Positions 42,090-49,763 of a stretch of DNA of 60,326 bases are shown here, piece by piece. Source of the stretch: an uncultured bacterium (lineage in GTDB: Bacteria > Acidobacteriota > Aminicenantia > Aminicenantales > Saccharicenantaceae). The stretch covers positions 1 to 60,326 of the forward strand of contig CALEUG010000034.1 of the NCBI GenBank assembly GCA_937920515.1, given 5' to 3'. The translations under genes were made by a program, and so were the position numbers. The notes under the pieces are model-generated. The model did not search any database and was not told the origin of the DNA. It saw only the letters and a list, made by a program, of their open reading frames with translations. Each line of letters opens with the position of its first letter. The stretch's first letter is position 1.

Positions 42090-43157
42090 ATGAAAATGAG
42101 AAAAATTATCATGTCCGGACGTTCCTTATTGTGTATGATCACGGCCATTATCGTTCCGGCCCTGGTCCTGACAGGATGTAAAGAAAAGGTGAAAAAAGAA
42201 GAAAAAGTTTCAGGCCTCTTCACCGTGGGTATTATCCTGGCCTACGATTCGCCCACCTCTCTCGAAGTCCTGAGGAGTTTGCAGGACAGGCTGGACGAAT
42301 ACCAGAGAACAAGCGGTGAGCGGCTGGAAATCATTGTCAGAAAAGCCGGCGGGCAGGTGGCCCTTCTTCCGGAACTGGTTCAGGGACTGGTTGACAGGTC
42401 AGACCTGCTGGTCCCGGTATCCACGGCTGCTCTCCAGGCTGCCCTGATTGCCTCGGGTGACCGGCCGATTGTTTTTTCCTCAGTGGCCAATCCCTACCTG
42501 GTCCGGGCCGGGAAAACTGCGGTTGACCACGATCCCCGGGTGACCGGCGTCTGTTCGACTGCCCCGGTCAGGCAGGTGCTGGAATTAATTGGCCAGTCCC
42601 TCCCTGAGGCCAGGAAAATCGGCACCATCTGGACTCCCTCGGAAATCAACTCGGAATATTATTTCGAATTGATGAAGGAAGCTGCCGGTGAGATGGGACT
42701 GGAAATAGTCGGCCAGCCGATTGGCAGTGCCGGGGATATTGTCCAGGCCGTCCAGGCCCTGATCCGCGACCGGGTCGAAGTGTTGTTTCCGGTTTCCGAT
42801 AACACCATTAACTCCAATTTCCAGCTGATAGGTAAACTGGCGGCCGAAAACCGGGTGCCGCTCTTTGCCGCCTTCGCCACCGGGGCCGAGCTGGGAGCTT
42901 GTGCCTCCATGGGCTTTGGCTTTGACGATATCGGCCACAGGACCGCCGAACTGGTCATCAGGATTAAAAACGGAGAAAGCCCGGCCCGGATTCCCTTTCA
43001 GTACATTGACCGGGTTAGATTTTATGTGAACGAAGAAGCCGCCAGGAGCCAGGGCCTCAGGCTGCCAGAATCATTGATCAGAAAGGCTGACCGGGTAATA
43101 AGTACTTCTGACCGGGAAGGGGCCGAAGCCGCATCCCTGGCAAGGGGGGTGGAATGA
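42090..43157 (+). CDS. Lipoprotein ABC substrate-binding protein (ABC_sub_bind / TrpX type)
   Basis: A 355-residue periplasmic binding protein. The lipoprotein signal ends 'VPALVLTGC' (lipobox LTGC). The two lobes follow: 'FTVGIILAYDSPTSLEVLRSL', 'IVFSSVANPYLVRAG', 'IGTIWTPSEINSEYYFELMKEA', 'LFPVSDNTINS'. This family binds aromatic amino acids (TrpX) or unknown ligands. No permease or ATPase follows; instead a penicillin-acylase-family gene overlaps it by four bases. Three start ATGs (42090, 42096, 42111) are possible; none has a good ribosome-binding site. Confidence 0.88.
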   Translation: MKMRKIIMSGRSLLCMITAIIVPALVLTGCKEKVKKEEKVSGLFTVGIILAYDSPTSLEVLRSLQDRLDEYQRTSGERLEIIVRKAGGQVALLPELVQGLVDRSDLLVPVSTAALQAALIASGDRPIVFSSVANPYLVRAGKTAVDHDPRVTGVCSTAPVRQVLELIGQSLPEARKIGTIWTPSEINSEYYFELMKEAAGEMGLEIVGQPIGSAGDIVQAVQALIRDRVEVLFPVSDNTINSNFQLIGKLAAENRVPLFAAFATGAELGACASMGFGFDDIGHRTAELVIRIKNGESPARIPFQYIDRVRFYVNEEAARSQGLRLPESLIRKADRVISTSDREGAEAASLARGVE

Positions 43158-45475
43158 AAAGATTAGGAATCCTGAAAGTTTTCGCCCTGATATTCTTTTT
43201 CATGCTCCTGGGAGCATCTCTTCTGACCTATTTTGCCTTCCGTTCTTCGCTTCCGGGAAAAAAGGATGTCTCCCGCCTACCCGGGCTGCGTTCTGAGGTG
43301 ATTATTAACTGGGACAAGTGGGGCATTCCGCACATCAAGGCCGACAACGAGCGGGACCTTTTTCTGGCCTCGGGCTTTGTCCAGGCCCGGGAAAGGTTGT
43401 GGCAGATGGAATTAATAAGGCGGATGGCCCATGGCCGCCTGGCCGAGATTCTGGGTAAGCCTGGCTTGAGGTTTGACATCCGCAGCCGGGTCCTGGGAAT
43501 CCCGCTGGCCATTGAGCGTGACTACCAGAAACTTTCCGAAGAGATGAAAGAACTGCTGGAGGCCTACGCCCGGGGGGTAAATGCCTGTATAGATAGCATT
43601 AAATGGAACTGGCCTCCTGAGTTTATCATACTCAGGTACCGGCCCGAACCCTGGCGGGTGGAAGATACCCTGGCTGTGAAACACGTGCTGGCCATGAGCC
43701 TGGCGGCCGACCTGACTTCTGAATTGCCGCGGATGAATATCATGAAATTAACCGGAAGACGGGGGTTAGAAGTGCTGGAGCCGGGCATTGACTTCCCGCC
43801 CGACCCGGAAGTCAGGCTGGACTTGCTCTTCCTGAGCTCTCTGGACCAGCCGACACCGGCCGGTTCTAACAACTGGGTCATTTCCGGCAACCTGACCGAA
43901 TCCGGGCAACCGCTGCTGGCCAACGATCCCCACCTGGCAATTTCCCTTCCGCCCATCTGGATGGAGATGAGCCTGGAAGGCCCCGATTACAAAGTATCCG
44001 GGGTGACCATTCCGGGCGCTCCCATGGTGGTTATCGGGCACAACCAGTATATAGCCTGGGGCGTGACCAATTCCTACGTGGATGTTCAGGATATCTATGT
44101 CGAACAGGTAGATTGGAATAAGGAATCTTATTTCCGAAAAGGCGAATGGAAGCCTTTTGTCTTCCGCCGGGAAGAGGTCAAGATCCGGGGCGAGAAGGAG
44201 CCCCTGGTCATGAAAGTGCGCTGGACGGAAGAAGGCCCGATGCTCACTCCTTTTCTACTCAACTGTGAAATGCCCGTCACCCTGCGCTGGACCATCTATG
44301 AGGGCGACCGGACAGTGTACGGCCTATACCTTGTCAATAAAGCTCGCAACTGGACCGAGTTCTCCCATGCCATCCAGCTTTTTGAGAACCCTTCCCAGAA
44401 TTTTGTCTATGCCGACATCTACGGAAATATAGGTTATTATCTTTCCGGGAAGATACCGGTCCGCAAGAAAGAAACCGCCGTCTATCCCTACCCGGGCTGG
44501 CGGGAGGATAGTACCTGGACTGGATATCTGGCTGAGGAAGATAAGCCCAACCAGTTCAACCCGCCGTCTGGTTTCATCGTGACCGCCAACAGCAGCCTGT
44601 ATCCTGAGGGCTATGCCCATTACCTGGGGTACGACTGGATCTCCCCGGACAGGAAAGAAAGAATCGCGGAACTGATCCAGGCCAGGCCCAAACACTCAGT
44701 GGAGACGGTGATGGCCATTCAGAATGATGTTTATTCCCGGAGGGCAGAGCGGCTGAAGAAGGTCCTGAACCAGATCAGGCTGAGCGACCCCGTGGCCGAG
44801 GAGGCCAGGAAGCTGCTGGTTCAGTGGAACGGGGAGGTCAGGGGAGGACTGGCTCCGGCCATTTATGAAGTTTTCTGGGAAAGACTGCAGGATTTAACAT
44901 TCAGGGATGATTTCCGGACTTATTATGAGCAGATTGCCGAATATTTCCGGGTGAAGGAAGCCGGGCTGGAGAGGATACTGGACCGGCCCGACTCTATATG
45001 GTTTGACAACAGGGAAACCGGGAAAGTGGAAACCAGGGAGGAAATTTTCGAAAAAGCCATGCTGGAGACACTGGCCTACCTCAAGAAAAAGTTCGGTCGT
45101 AACCAGGAAAAATGGGACTGGTCCAGGCTGCACAGCCTGCACTACCGGCACCTCCTGGGGCGGAAATGGTTTCTGGGGTTCTTTAATGCCGGTCGCTTTC
45201 CCATGATTGGCGACGGAACCACGGTCAGAGCCAGTTTCGGGACCGAGGGCTATGAAACTACCGGCGGCGCTTCCTGCCGGCTGATAGTGGACCTGGCCGA
45301 CCTGGACAGGTCCGTAGCGGTCATTACCTCCGGCCAGAGCGGTCATTTCCTGTCTCCTCACTATAAAGACCAGATTTCCCTGTACCTTAACAGCCTCTAC
45401 CATCCCTGGAGTTTTTCGGAGTCGGCGGTCAGCCGGGTGAAGGAACGGGTGGAAAGACTGGTGCCTGAACAATAA
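43154..45475 (+). CDS. Penicillin acylase family Ntn-hydrolase
   Basis: A 773-residue exported amidohydrolase precursor. An N-terminal hydrophobic signal or anchor ('VFALIFFFMLLGASLLTYF') is followed by 'WDKWGIPHIKADNERDLF', the alpha-chain start. The self-processing nucleophile is S238 in 'PAGSNNWVISG', and the chain would be cut into alpha and beta subunits there. Such enzymes cleave acyl amides such as beta-lactams, N-acyl-homoserine lactones or N-acyl amino acids; the substrate is unknown. The ATG overlaps the binding protein stop. The product might be what that lipoprotein binds. Confidence 0.92.
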   Translation: MKRLGILKVFALIFFFMLLGASLLTYFAFRSSLPGKKDVSRLPGLRSEVIINWDKWGIPHIKADNERDLFLASGFVQARERLWQMELIRRMAHGRLAEILGKPGLRFDIRSRVLGIPLAIERDYQKLSEEMKELLEAYARGVNACIDSIKWNWPPEFIILRYRPEPWRVEDTLAVKHVLAMSLAADLTSELPRMNIMKLTGRRGLEVLEPGIDFPPDPEVRLDLLFLSSLDQPTPAGSNNWVISGNLTESGQPLLANDPHLAISLPPIWMEMSLEGPDYKVSGVTIPGAPMVVIGHNQYIAWGVTNSYVDVQDIYVEQVDWNKESYFRKGEWKPFVFRREEVKIRGEKEPLVMKVRWTEEGPMLTPFLLNCEMPVTLRWTIYEGDRTVYGLYLVNKARNWTEFSHAIQLFENPSQNFVYADIYGNIGYYLSGKIPVRKKETAVYPYPGWREDSTWTGYLAEEDKPNQFNPPSGFIVTANSSLYPEGYAHYLGYDWISPDRKERIAELIQARPKHSVETVMAIQNDVYSRRAERLKKVLNQIRLSDPVAEEARKLLVQWNGEVRGGLAPAIYEVFWERLQDLTFRDDFRTYYEQIAEYFRVKEAGLERILDRPDSIWFDNRETGKVETREEIFEKAMLETLAYLKKKFGRNQEKWDWSRLHSLHYRHLLGRKWFLGFFNAGRFPMIGDGTTVRASFGTEGYETTGGASCRLIVDLADLDRSVAVITSGQSGHFLSPHYKDQISLYLNSLYHPWSFSESAVSRVKERVERLVPEQ

Positions 45476-45487
45476 AGAGAAGAAGAA

Positions 45488-46252
45488 TTACAGATTGAAC
45501 AGGGCCCGGCTGCTGATTCTCAGGGCCGAGGTTAGCCGGCGGCGCAGCCTGAGTGAGGCTTTCCGGCAGGCCAGGGGCAGGCTGCAACCGTCAACCAGGT
45601 GACAGAGTATGGCCGATGACAGAAAACAACCTGTGCCGTGAACCTCGACCGGCAGTTTTTTCTTGCTGAACATGAAGACCTGTTGCCCGTCGTAAAGGAT
45701 GTCCACGGCCTTTTCCCTGAGATGTCCTCCTTTGACCAGACAGGCAGAAGCAGCCAGGTCGCTCAATCCTTTAGCAGCCTCAACCATTTTTTCCGGGCTA
45801 TCGATTTTTTTACCAAGAAGGAGAGAAGCTTCTTCCAGGTTGGGGGTGAGTAACGTAATTTTTCCCCTGATTGCCTTGAGATAACCGCGAAGGTCCTGCT
45901 TTTCCAGCAGCCAGCGGCCGGAGGAGGAGCGGAAAACCGGGTCAACTACCACTGGCAGGTTTGAGCTTTCTTTGAGAATTTGTTCTATGGCCCGGAACAA
46001 CCTGCGACTTCCAACCATTCCCACCTTGATTCCGGTCAGCCTGAAATCTGACCTGAGTTTTTCGTACTGCTCGAGAACAAGCCGGGGAGGAAGAGTCAGG
46101 TGGTCGTAAACACGGCTGGAATCCTGAACAGTGACCGAGGTCAGAACGGCCAGACCGTAATAGCCCAGGTGGTTAAAAACTTTTAAGTCGAGGGTGGCTC
46201 CGGCGCCCGAGGTGGGGTCGAAACCGGCCAGGGTTAAAAGGGCTTTCTTCAC
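45488..46252 (-). CDS. thiD: Hydroxymethylpyrimidine (phosphate) kinase ThiD
   Basis: A 254-residue ribokinase-like HMP/HMP-P kinase of thiamine synthesis. 'AGFDPTSGAGATLDLKVFNHLGYYG' and 'TSVTVQDS' form the substrate pocket. The anion-hole motif is 'VEVHGTGCFLSSAI'. The start codon is GTG with little ribosome-binding sequence. It is convergent with the penicillin acylase. The C-terminal tail is unusually basic ('RKASLRLRRRL'). TPP made downstream would serve IorA and transketolase here. Confidence 0.93.
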   Translation of the reverse strand: MKKALLTLAGFDPTSGAGATLDLKVFNHLGYYGLAVLTSVTVQDSSRVYDHLTLPPRLVLEQYEKLRSDFRLTGIKVGMVGSRRLFRAIEQILKESSNLPVVVDPVFRSSSGRWLLEKQDLRGYLKAIRGKITLLTPNLEEASLLLGKKIDSPEKMVEAAKGLSDLAASACLVKGGHLREKAVDILYDGQQVFMFSKKKLPVEVHGTGCFLSSAILCHLVDGCSLPLACRKASLRLRRRLTSALRISSRALFNL

Positions 46253-46457
46253 GGCTTTATTCTAACTTAAATCGCAGAACATTTTTAGCAGGGCCAGCGG
46301 AAGCGGAGCGGCCCGAAAACGATTCATCCTCTCTTCCGGCGATTGAATCCATTTATTTTCCTTGCTTGATTCAGGAATAAACGGGCCAGAACTGTTAATA
46401 TGGCTCTGTCTTCTTTGAATTTAGGACATCATTGCAATTTTTTAATCACTTTTTCTG

Positions 46458-46466
46458 TGATAAAAT
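46458..46466 (+). promoter_or_regulatory. Extended -10 at the acylphosphatase start
   Basis: TGATAAAAT is an extended -10 whose start point would fall at about 46473, directly at the ATG at 46474. No -35 at normal distance (TTGCAA is 23 bp away). If used, the mRNA is leaderless. Confidence 0.4.
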
Positions 46467-46473
46467 TTTTATC

Positions 46474-46758
46474 ATGAAAGCCAGGTTTCATGCTTTCATT
46501 TCGGGACGGGTGCAGGGGGTGGCCTTTCGCTTTTTTGCCCGGCATGTGGCCAACCAGTTAGGCCTAACCGGCTGGGTTCGCAACCTCAACGACGGGCGGG
46601 TGGAAGTGGTGGCCGAAGGTGACCGGGACAGGCTGGAGCTGTTCCGGGACGAGCTGGAGAAGGGGCCCCGGATGGCCAGGGTGGAGAAGGTCGACCTCAA
46701 CTGGGAAGAATTCAAAGACGAGTTTCTTGATTTTTCAATAAAATTTTCCGCTTTCTGA
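46474..46758 (+). CDS. acyP: Acylphosphatase
   Basis: A 94-residue protein of normal length. 'GRVQGVAFRFFARHVA' carries catalytic R19 and 'GWVRNLNDGRVEVVAEG' carries N37. It hydrolyses acyl phosphates such as carbamoyl phosphate. No ribosome-binding site precedes the ATG; the promoter suggests a leaderless transcript. The strand after residue 60 is charged, as usual. Confidence 0.93.
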   Translation: MKARFHAFISGRVQGVAFRFFARHVANQLGLTGWVRNLNDGRVEVVAEGDRDRLELFRDELEKGPRMARVEKVDLNWEEFKDEFLDFSIKFSAF

Positions 46759-46772
46759 GGAGGCTTCAGGCC

Positions 46773-47030
46773 TTATTTCCCGGAATTCAGAAATTTTTTC
46801 CGGCAGTCTTCGGAACAGAAATAATAAACCCGACCGTTTCTGTTTTCTTTCAGGGCTTCATCCTCGGGGATGTAGATGTCGCAGACCTCATCTTTGACCA
46901 TGGCTTTCCTGGGAAGAGAATCTGGCTGATGACGGCTCCTCCCCGTCGACTTCCCGAGCGATTGAAAGAAGCGAACCACCAGGAAGACCAGATAGAACAG
47001 AAGTAAAAGGAAAATTAATCTCAGTAGCAT
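46773..47030 (-). CDS. Small membrane protein with a TRASH/YHS-like cysteine motif
   Basis: An 85-residue protein. One N-terminal membrane helix ('LLRLIFLLLLFYLVFLVVRFF') is followed by 'MVKDEVCDIYIPEDEALKENRNGRVYYFCSEDCRKKFL', a C..C..C pattern like TRASH/YHS metal-binding domains (PP0621-like proteins). It may bind a transition metal or assist metalloprotein assembly. The small gene sits between acylphosphatase and a divergent operon. Confidence 0.82.
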   Translation of the reverse strand: MLLRLIFLLLLFYLVFLVVRFFQSLGKSTGRSRHQPDSLPRKAMVKDEVCDIYIPEDEALKENRNGRVYYFCSEDCRKKFLNSGK

Positions 47031-47092
47031 CAGGTTAGAATTTACTTGATATCCTGCCAGCTGTCAAATAAATGTAAACCGGGTGGTTGGCC

Positions 47093-47121
47093 TTGCTTTG
47101 CCTGGAACAAACAGTTATATT
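47093..47121 (+). promoter_or_regulatory. Promoter of the unknown-NIF3 operon
   Basis: TTGCTT (47093-47098), a 17-bp spacer and TATATT (47116-47121). The predicted start is near 47128, only about four bases before the ATG at 47132. Confidence 0.6.
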
Positions 47122-47131
47122 TTTTCTGAAA

Positions 47132-48169
47132 ATGATCGACAGCCTGTTGCCCCCCGGAATCAGCCAGACCAGAGAAAAAATCAGGGCAGCAGTGGCACGG
47201 CTGAAGGAAAGCCGGGGTTCAGGCCGGTCTCCGGCCCGGACAGAACCGGAACCGGAAGCGATAGGCCCTTTGCTTTCAATCCCGGAAGCGACGATTGAAT
47301 CTTTTAAGCCTGGTCGCAAAAAATCAGGAGAACTGCTCTGGCTGCTGGAAGAACTGGCAGCAGGCTTTCCTGAGGCCGCCCTGGAAGCAGTGGTCTGGCG
47401 GGCATTAATTTTCCCGGTTTTGAAGAAAGCCGGGCTGGACCGGACGCTGCCGGAACCGCCCGGCCCGGGCCGGGGCTGGGCTTTTCCGGCCAGATCACCC
47501 CTGGCTTACAATCATCTCTTCCTGCCTCCGCCTGCCAGCAGAACCCTAAAATTGCTGGAGAGCCGGACGGGCCCGAAGCGCGGACTGGAAGATGAACGCG
47601 GCCAGTATTATCTGGTTTTTGACCTGCCCGCGGTTAAAAGAATCTTAATTCCTGCTGCCAGCGCCAATAACAGGTCAGGAACCGGGGTGATATATTACCT
47701 GGTTGAAGATGAAAGGCTAAGCCTTGAGCCCTGCCCGACGGGCAAATGGCATTTTCCCTTCCGGCCGGCGGTGTGCCGCGGTTTTAGAATGGATATCTTT
47801 GCCCCGAAGATAGAACCTCTTCTGACCCTGACCGCAGAGCAGTTTCGGGCCGGGCTTGAAGCCTACTTTCTGCTGCTGGCCGCGGTTTTCTCAGGCTGGG
47901 CCCGGGCCGGATGGCAGGGGCTCGTTTGCAGGCAACAGACTGGAAATTTACCGCCTGAACTGGATACAGAAATATCCTTCCTGGCCACCGAAATCAGCCA
48001 TCTGCAGTATGGCCTTTTCCACCTGAGCCGGAACCGCTCTATTCCGGGCGACTGCTATACCAGAAAAGTTGAAAGGCTCTGCCTGAAAGGGTTACACCTG
48101 GCTTCCAGGGCCTGGAGGCATTCCAGTCCTTTTCAGGAAATGAATTTTTTCTCAGGAGAAAAGCTATGA
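47132..48169 (+). CDS. Protein of unknown function preceding NIF3
   Basis: A 345-residue soluble protein that I do not recognise. It starts MIDSLLPPGISQTREKI. A Pro/Arg-rich low-complexity part (about 25-60, 'ARTEPEPEA') is followed by helix-rich sequence and a likely beta segment ('GQYYLVFDLPAVKRILIPAA', 'VIYYLVEDERLSLEPCPTGKW'). No signal peptide or membrane helix. The ATG at 47132 lacks a ribosome-binding site and lies just after the promoter. It overlaps the NIF3-type gene by four bases, so the two proteins are probably made together and may interact. Confidence 0.7.
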   Translation: MIDSLLPPGISQTREKIRAAVARLKESRGSGRSPARTEPEPEAIGPLLSIPEATIESFKPGRKKSGELLWLLEELAAGFPEAALEAVVWRALIFPVLKKAGLDRTLPEPPGPGRGWAFPARSPLAYNHLFLPPPASRTLKLLESRTGPKRGLEDERGQYYLVFDLPAVKRILIPAASANNRSGTGVIYYLVEDERLSLEPCPTGKWHFPFRPAVCRGFRMDIFAPKIEPLLTLTAEQFRAGLEAYFLLLAAVFSGWARAGWQGLVCRQQTGNLPPELDTEISFLATEISHLQYGLFHLSRNRSIPGDCYTRKVERLCLKGLHLASRAWRHSSPFQEMNFFSGEKL

Positions 48170-49131
48170 AGCTCAACGATTTTTACCTTCTGGCGATAGA
48201 AATCGGCATAAGAAACGACCCGAGACCACGGGAAGAAATAGAACGACTTCTCCAGGAAGAAAGAAAAGCTTTTGAAAAACTGGAGGCGGCGGAAAAAGAA
48301 AATTACGACCGGGATCTCCTGTTCAACCCCTTCGCGGACAGCCGGGTGCTGGCCGGCGACCCCGAAACCGAGGTCAGGCGCATCCTGGCCGGAATCGACA
48401 TGGACGCTGCCGAGATTCTTCTGGCCTATACCCTCAACCGGGATGGAGACAGGAAGATAGACCTGGCGCTGGCCCATCATCCTTCCGGGAGGGCTCTGGC
48501 CCAGCTATCCCGGGTGATGGCCCTTCAGGTGGACCTGCTGACTTCTTTCGGGATAACTCCCAGCGTGGCCGAGCAGTTGATGGAAAAAAGGATTGGAGAA
48601 ATAGAGAGAAGGCTTTTGCCCATCAACCATAACCGGGCGGTGGACGTGGCCCGGCTTCTCAACCTGCCCCTGGCCTGCCTGCACACCCCGGCCGATAACT
48701 GCGTGACCAGGTATCTCAGCGATCTTTTTCGGGAAAAGTCTCCGGAAAGGTTGAAGGATGTTCTGGAAATTCTCAGGAGTATTCCCGAGTACCGTAACTC
48801 CAGCCGAAATTCGGTTCCCCCGAAAATTCTTTCCGGCTCGGAAAACAGCCGGGCCGGTAAGATTTACGTGGACATGACCGGCGGGACCGAGGGCTCCAGG
48901 GATATTTACGAGAAGCAGGCCGCGGCCGGCATCAGCACCCTGGTCGGCATGCATTACAGCGAGGAAGCCCTGGAGAAGGTTAAGAAGGCTAACCTTAACG
49001 TCATCGTCGCCGGTCACATCGCCAGCGATACTCTCGGGCTCAACCTGCTGCTGGACCAGATTGAAAAAGAATCCGGAGAGCGCCTGGAGGTAGTGGCTGT
49101 CTCAGGTTTTGAAAGAATACGGCATCTTTAA
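48166..49131 (+). CDS. NIF3-type (DUF34) metal-binding protein
   Basis: A 321-residue protein with NIF3-like motifs: 'AHHPSGRAL' (HH 104-105), 'LHTPADNCVTRYL', 'VDMTGGTEGS' and 'VIVAGHIASDTLGLNLLL', giving the dinuclear metal ligands. The N-terminal 90 residues are an extra helical region. The NIF3 family has metal-dependent hydrolase or chaperone-like roles that remain uncertain; GTP cyclohydrolase-type annotations are not well supported. It is translationally coupled to the unknown upstream gene. Confidence 0.86.
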   Translation: MKLNDFYLLAIEIGIRNDPRPREEIERLLQEERKAFEKLEAAEKENYDRDLLFNPFADSRVLAGDPETEVRRILAGIDMDAAEILLAYTLNRDGDRKIDLALAHHPSGRALAQLSRVMALQVDLLTSFGITPSVAEQLMEKRIGEIERRLLPINHNRAVDVARLLNLPLACLHTPADNCVTRYLSDLFREKSPERLKDVLEILRSIPEYRNSSRNSVPPKILSGSENSRAGKIYVDMTGGTEGSRDIYEKQAAAGISTLVGMHYSEEALEKVKKANLNVIVAGHIASDTLGLNLLLDQIEKESGERLEVVAVSGFERIRHL

Positions 49132-49194
49132 AGAAATTAAAGATTAAAGAAATTATCAAAAAAGCTGAATACAAGCGGGCTTGCCGGTGGAGCT

Positions 49195-49695
49195 TCACTG
49201 CCTGGCCAGGTTGACCACCCAGCGGGCGAAGGTCCTGGCATCTTCCAGGTCGTGGTGGTCGGGGTGATTCCTGGCGGTCACGGCCATTTCCGTCCAGAGC
49301 TCGTGCTCGGGGGAGCGGCTGAGTATTTCCAGGGCCTGGTCGGAAACCTTGCCCCGGCAGGCAAATGTCCCGAGTATCCGGGTGTGACCGGCCAGTATCT
49401 GGGCCTGTTCCATGGCTTCCCGGGACAGCCTGGTTCCCGGGATGGAGCCATGGGTCATGAACAGGGCGGTCTTAAGGCCCGCCGGCAGGGACTTAAAAAA
49501 GGGCTCTATCCGGACCGGGACGCTGTGGCTGTGGACAGGAAAGCCTATGAACACCAGGTCATAACCCGAGAGGTCGGTGGCCTGGTCTACTGGCTTGAGC
49601 TCTTTCGGCTCGGGCAGAACCTGGTAAATGGCTTCGGCCACCATCCTGGTGTTGCCGCTCAGGCTGTAATAGGTAACCAGTATTCTCATTTCCAC
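49195..49695 (-). CDS. Flavodoxin family protein
   Basis: A 166-residue flavodoxin-like protein. The FMN phosphate loop is 'TYYSLSGNTRMVAEAI' (S-x-S-G-N-T), then 'YDLVFIGFPVHSHSVPVRIEPFF' and 'ALFMTHGSIPGT'. It would bind FMN and shuttle electrons or act as an NAD(P)H reductase. The C-terminus ends 'ARWVVNLARQ'. It lies next to the large kinase gene without a clear link. Confidence 0.88.
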   Translation of the reverse strand: MEMRILVTYYSLSGNTRMVAEAIYQVLPEPKELKPVDQATDLSGYDLVFIGFPVHSHSVPVRIEPFFKSLPAGLKTALFMTHGSIPGTRLSREAMEQAQILAGHTRILGTFACRGKVSDQALEILSRSPEHELWTEMAVTARNHPDHHDLEDARTFARWVVNLARQ

Positions 49696-49763
49696 CTCTC
49701 CGCTTCAGGCGACACTCGCTATTTTGCCACAAGTTCAGTTCATTAGCCAGCAGGGGAAAACAG

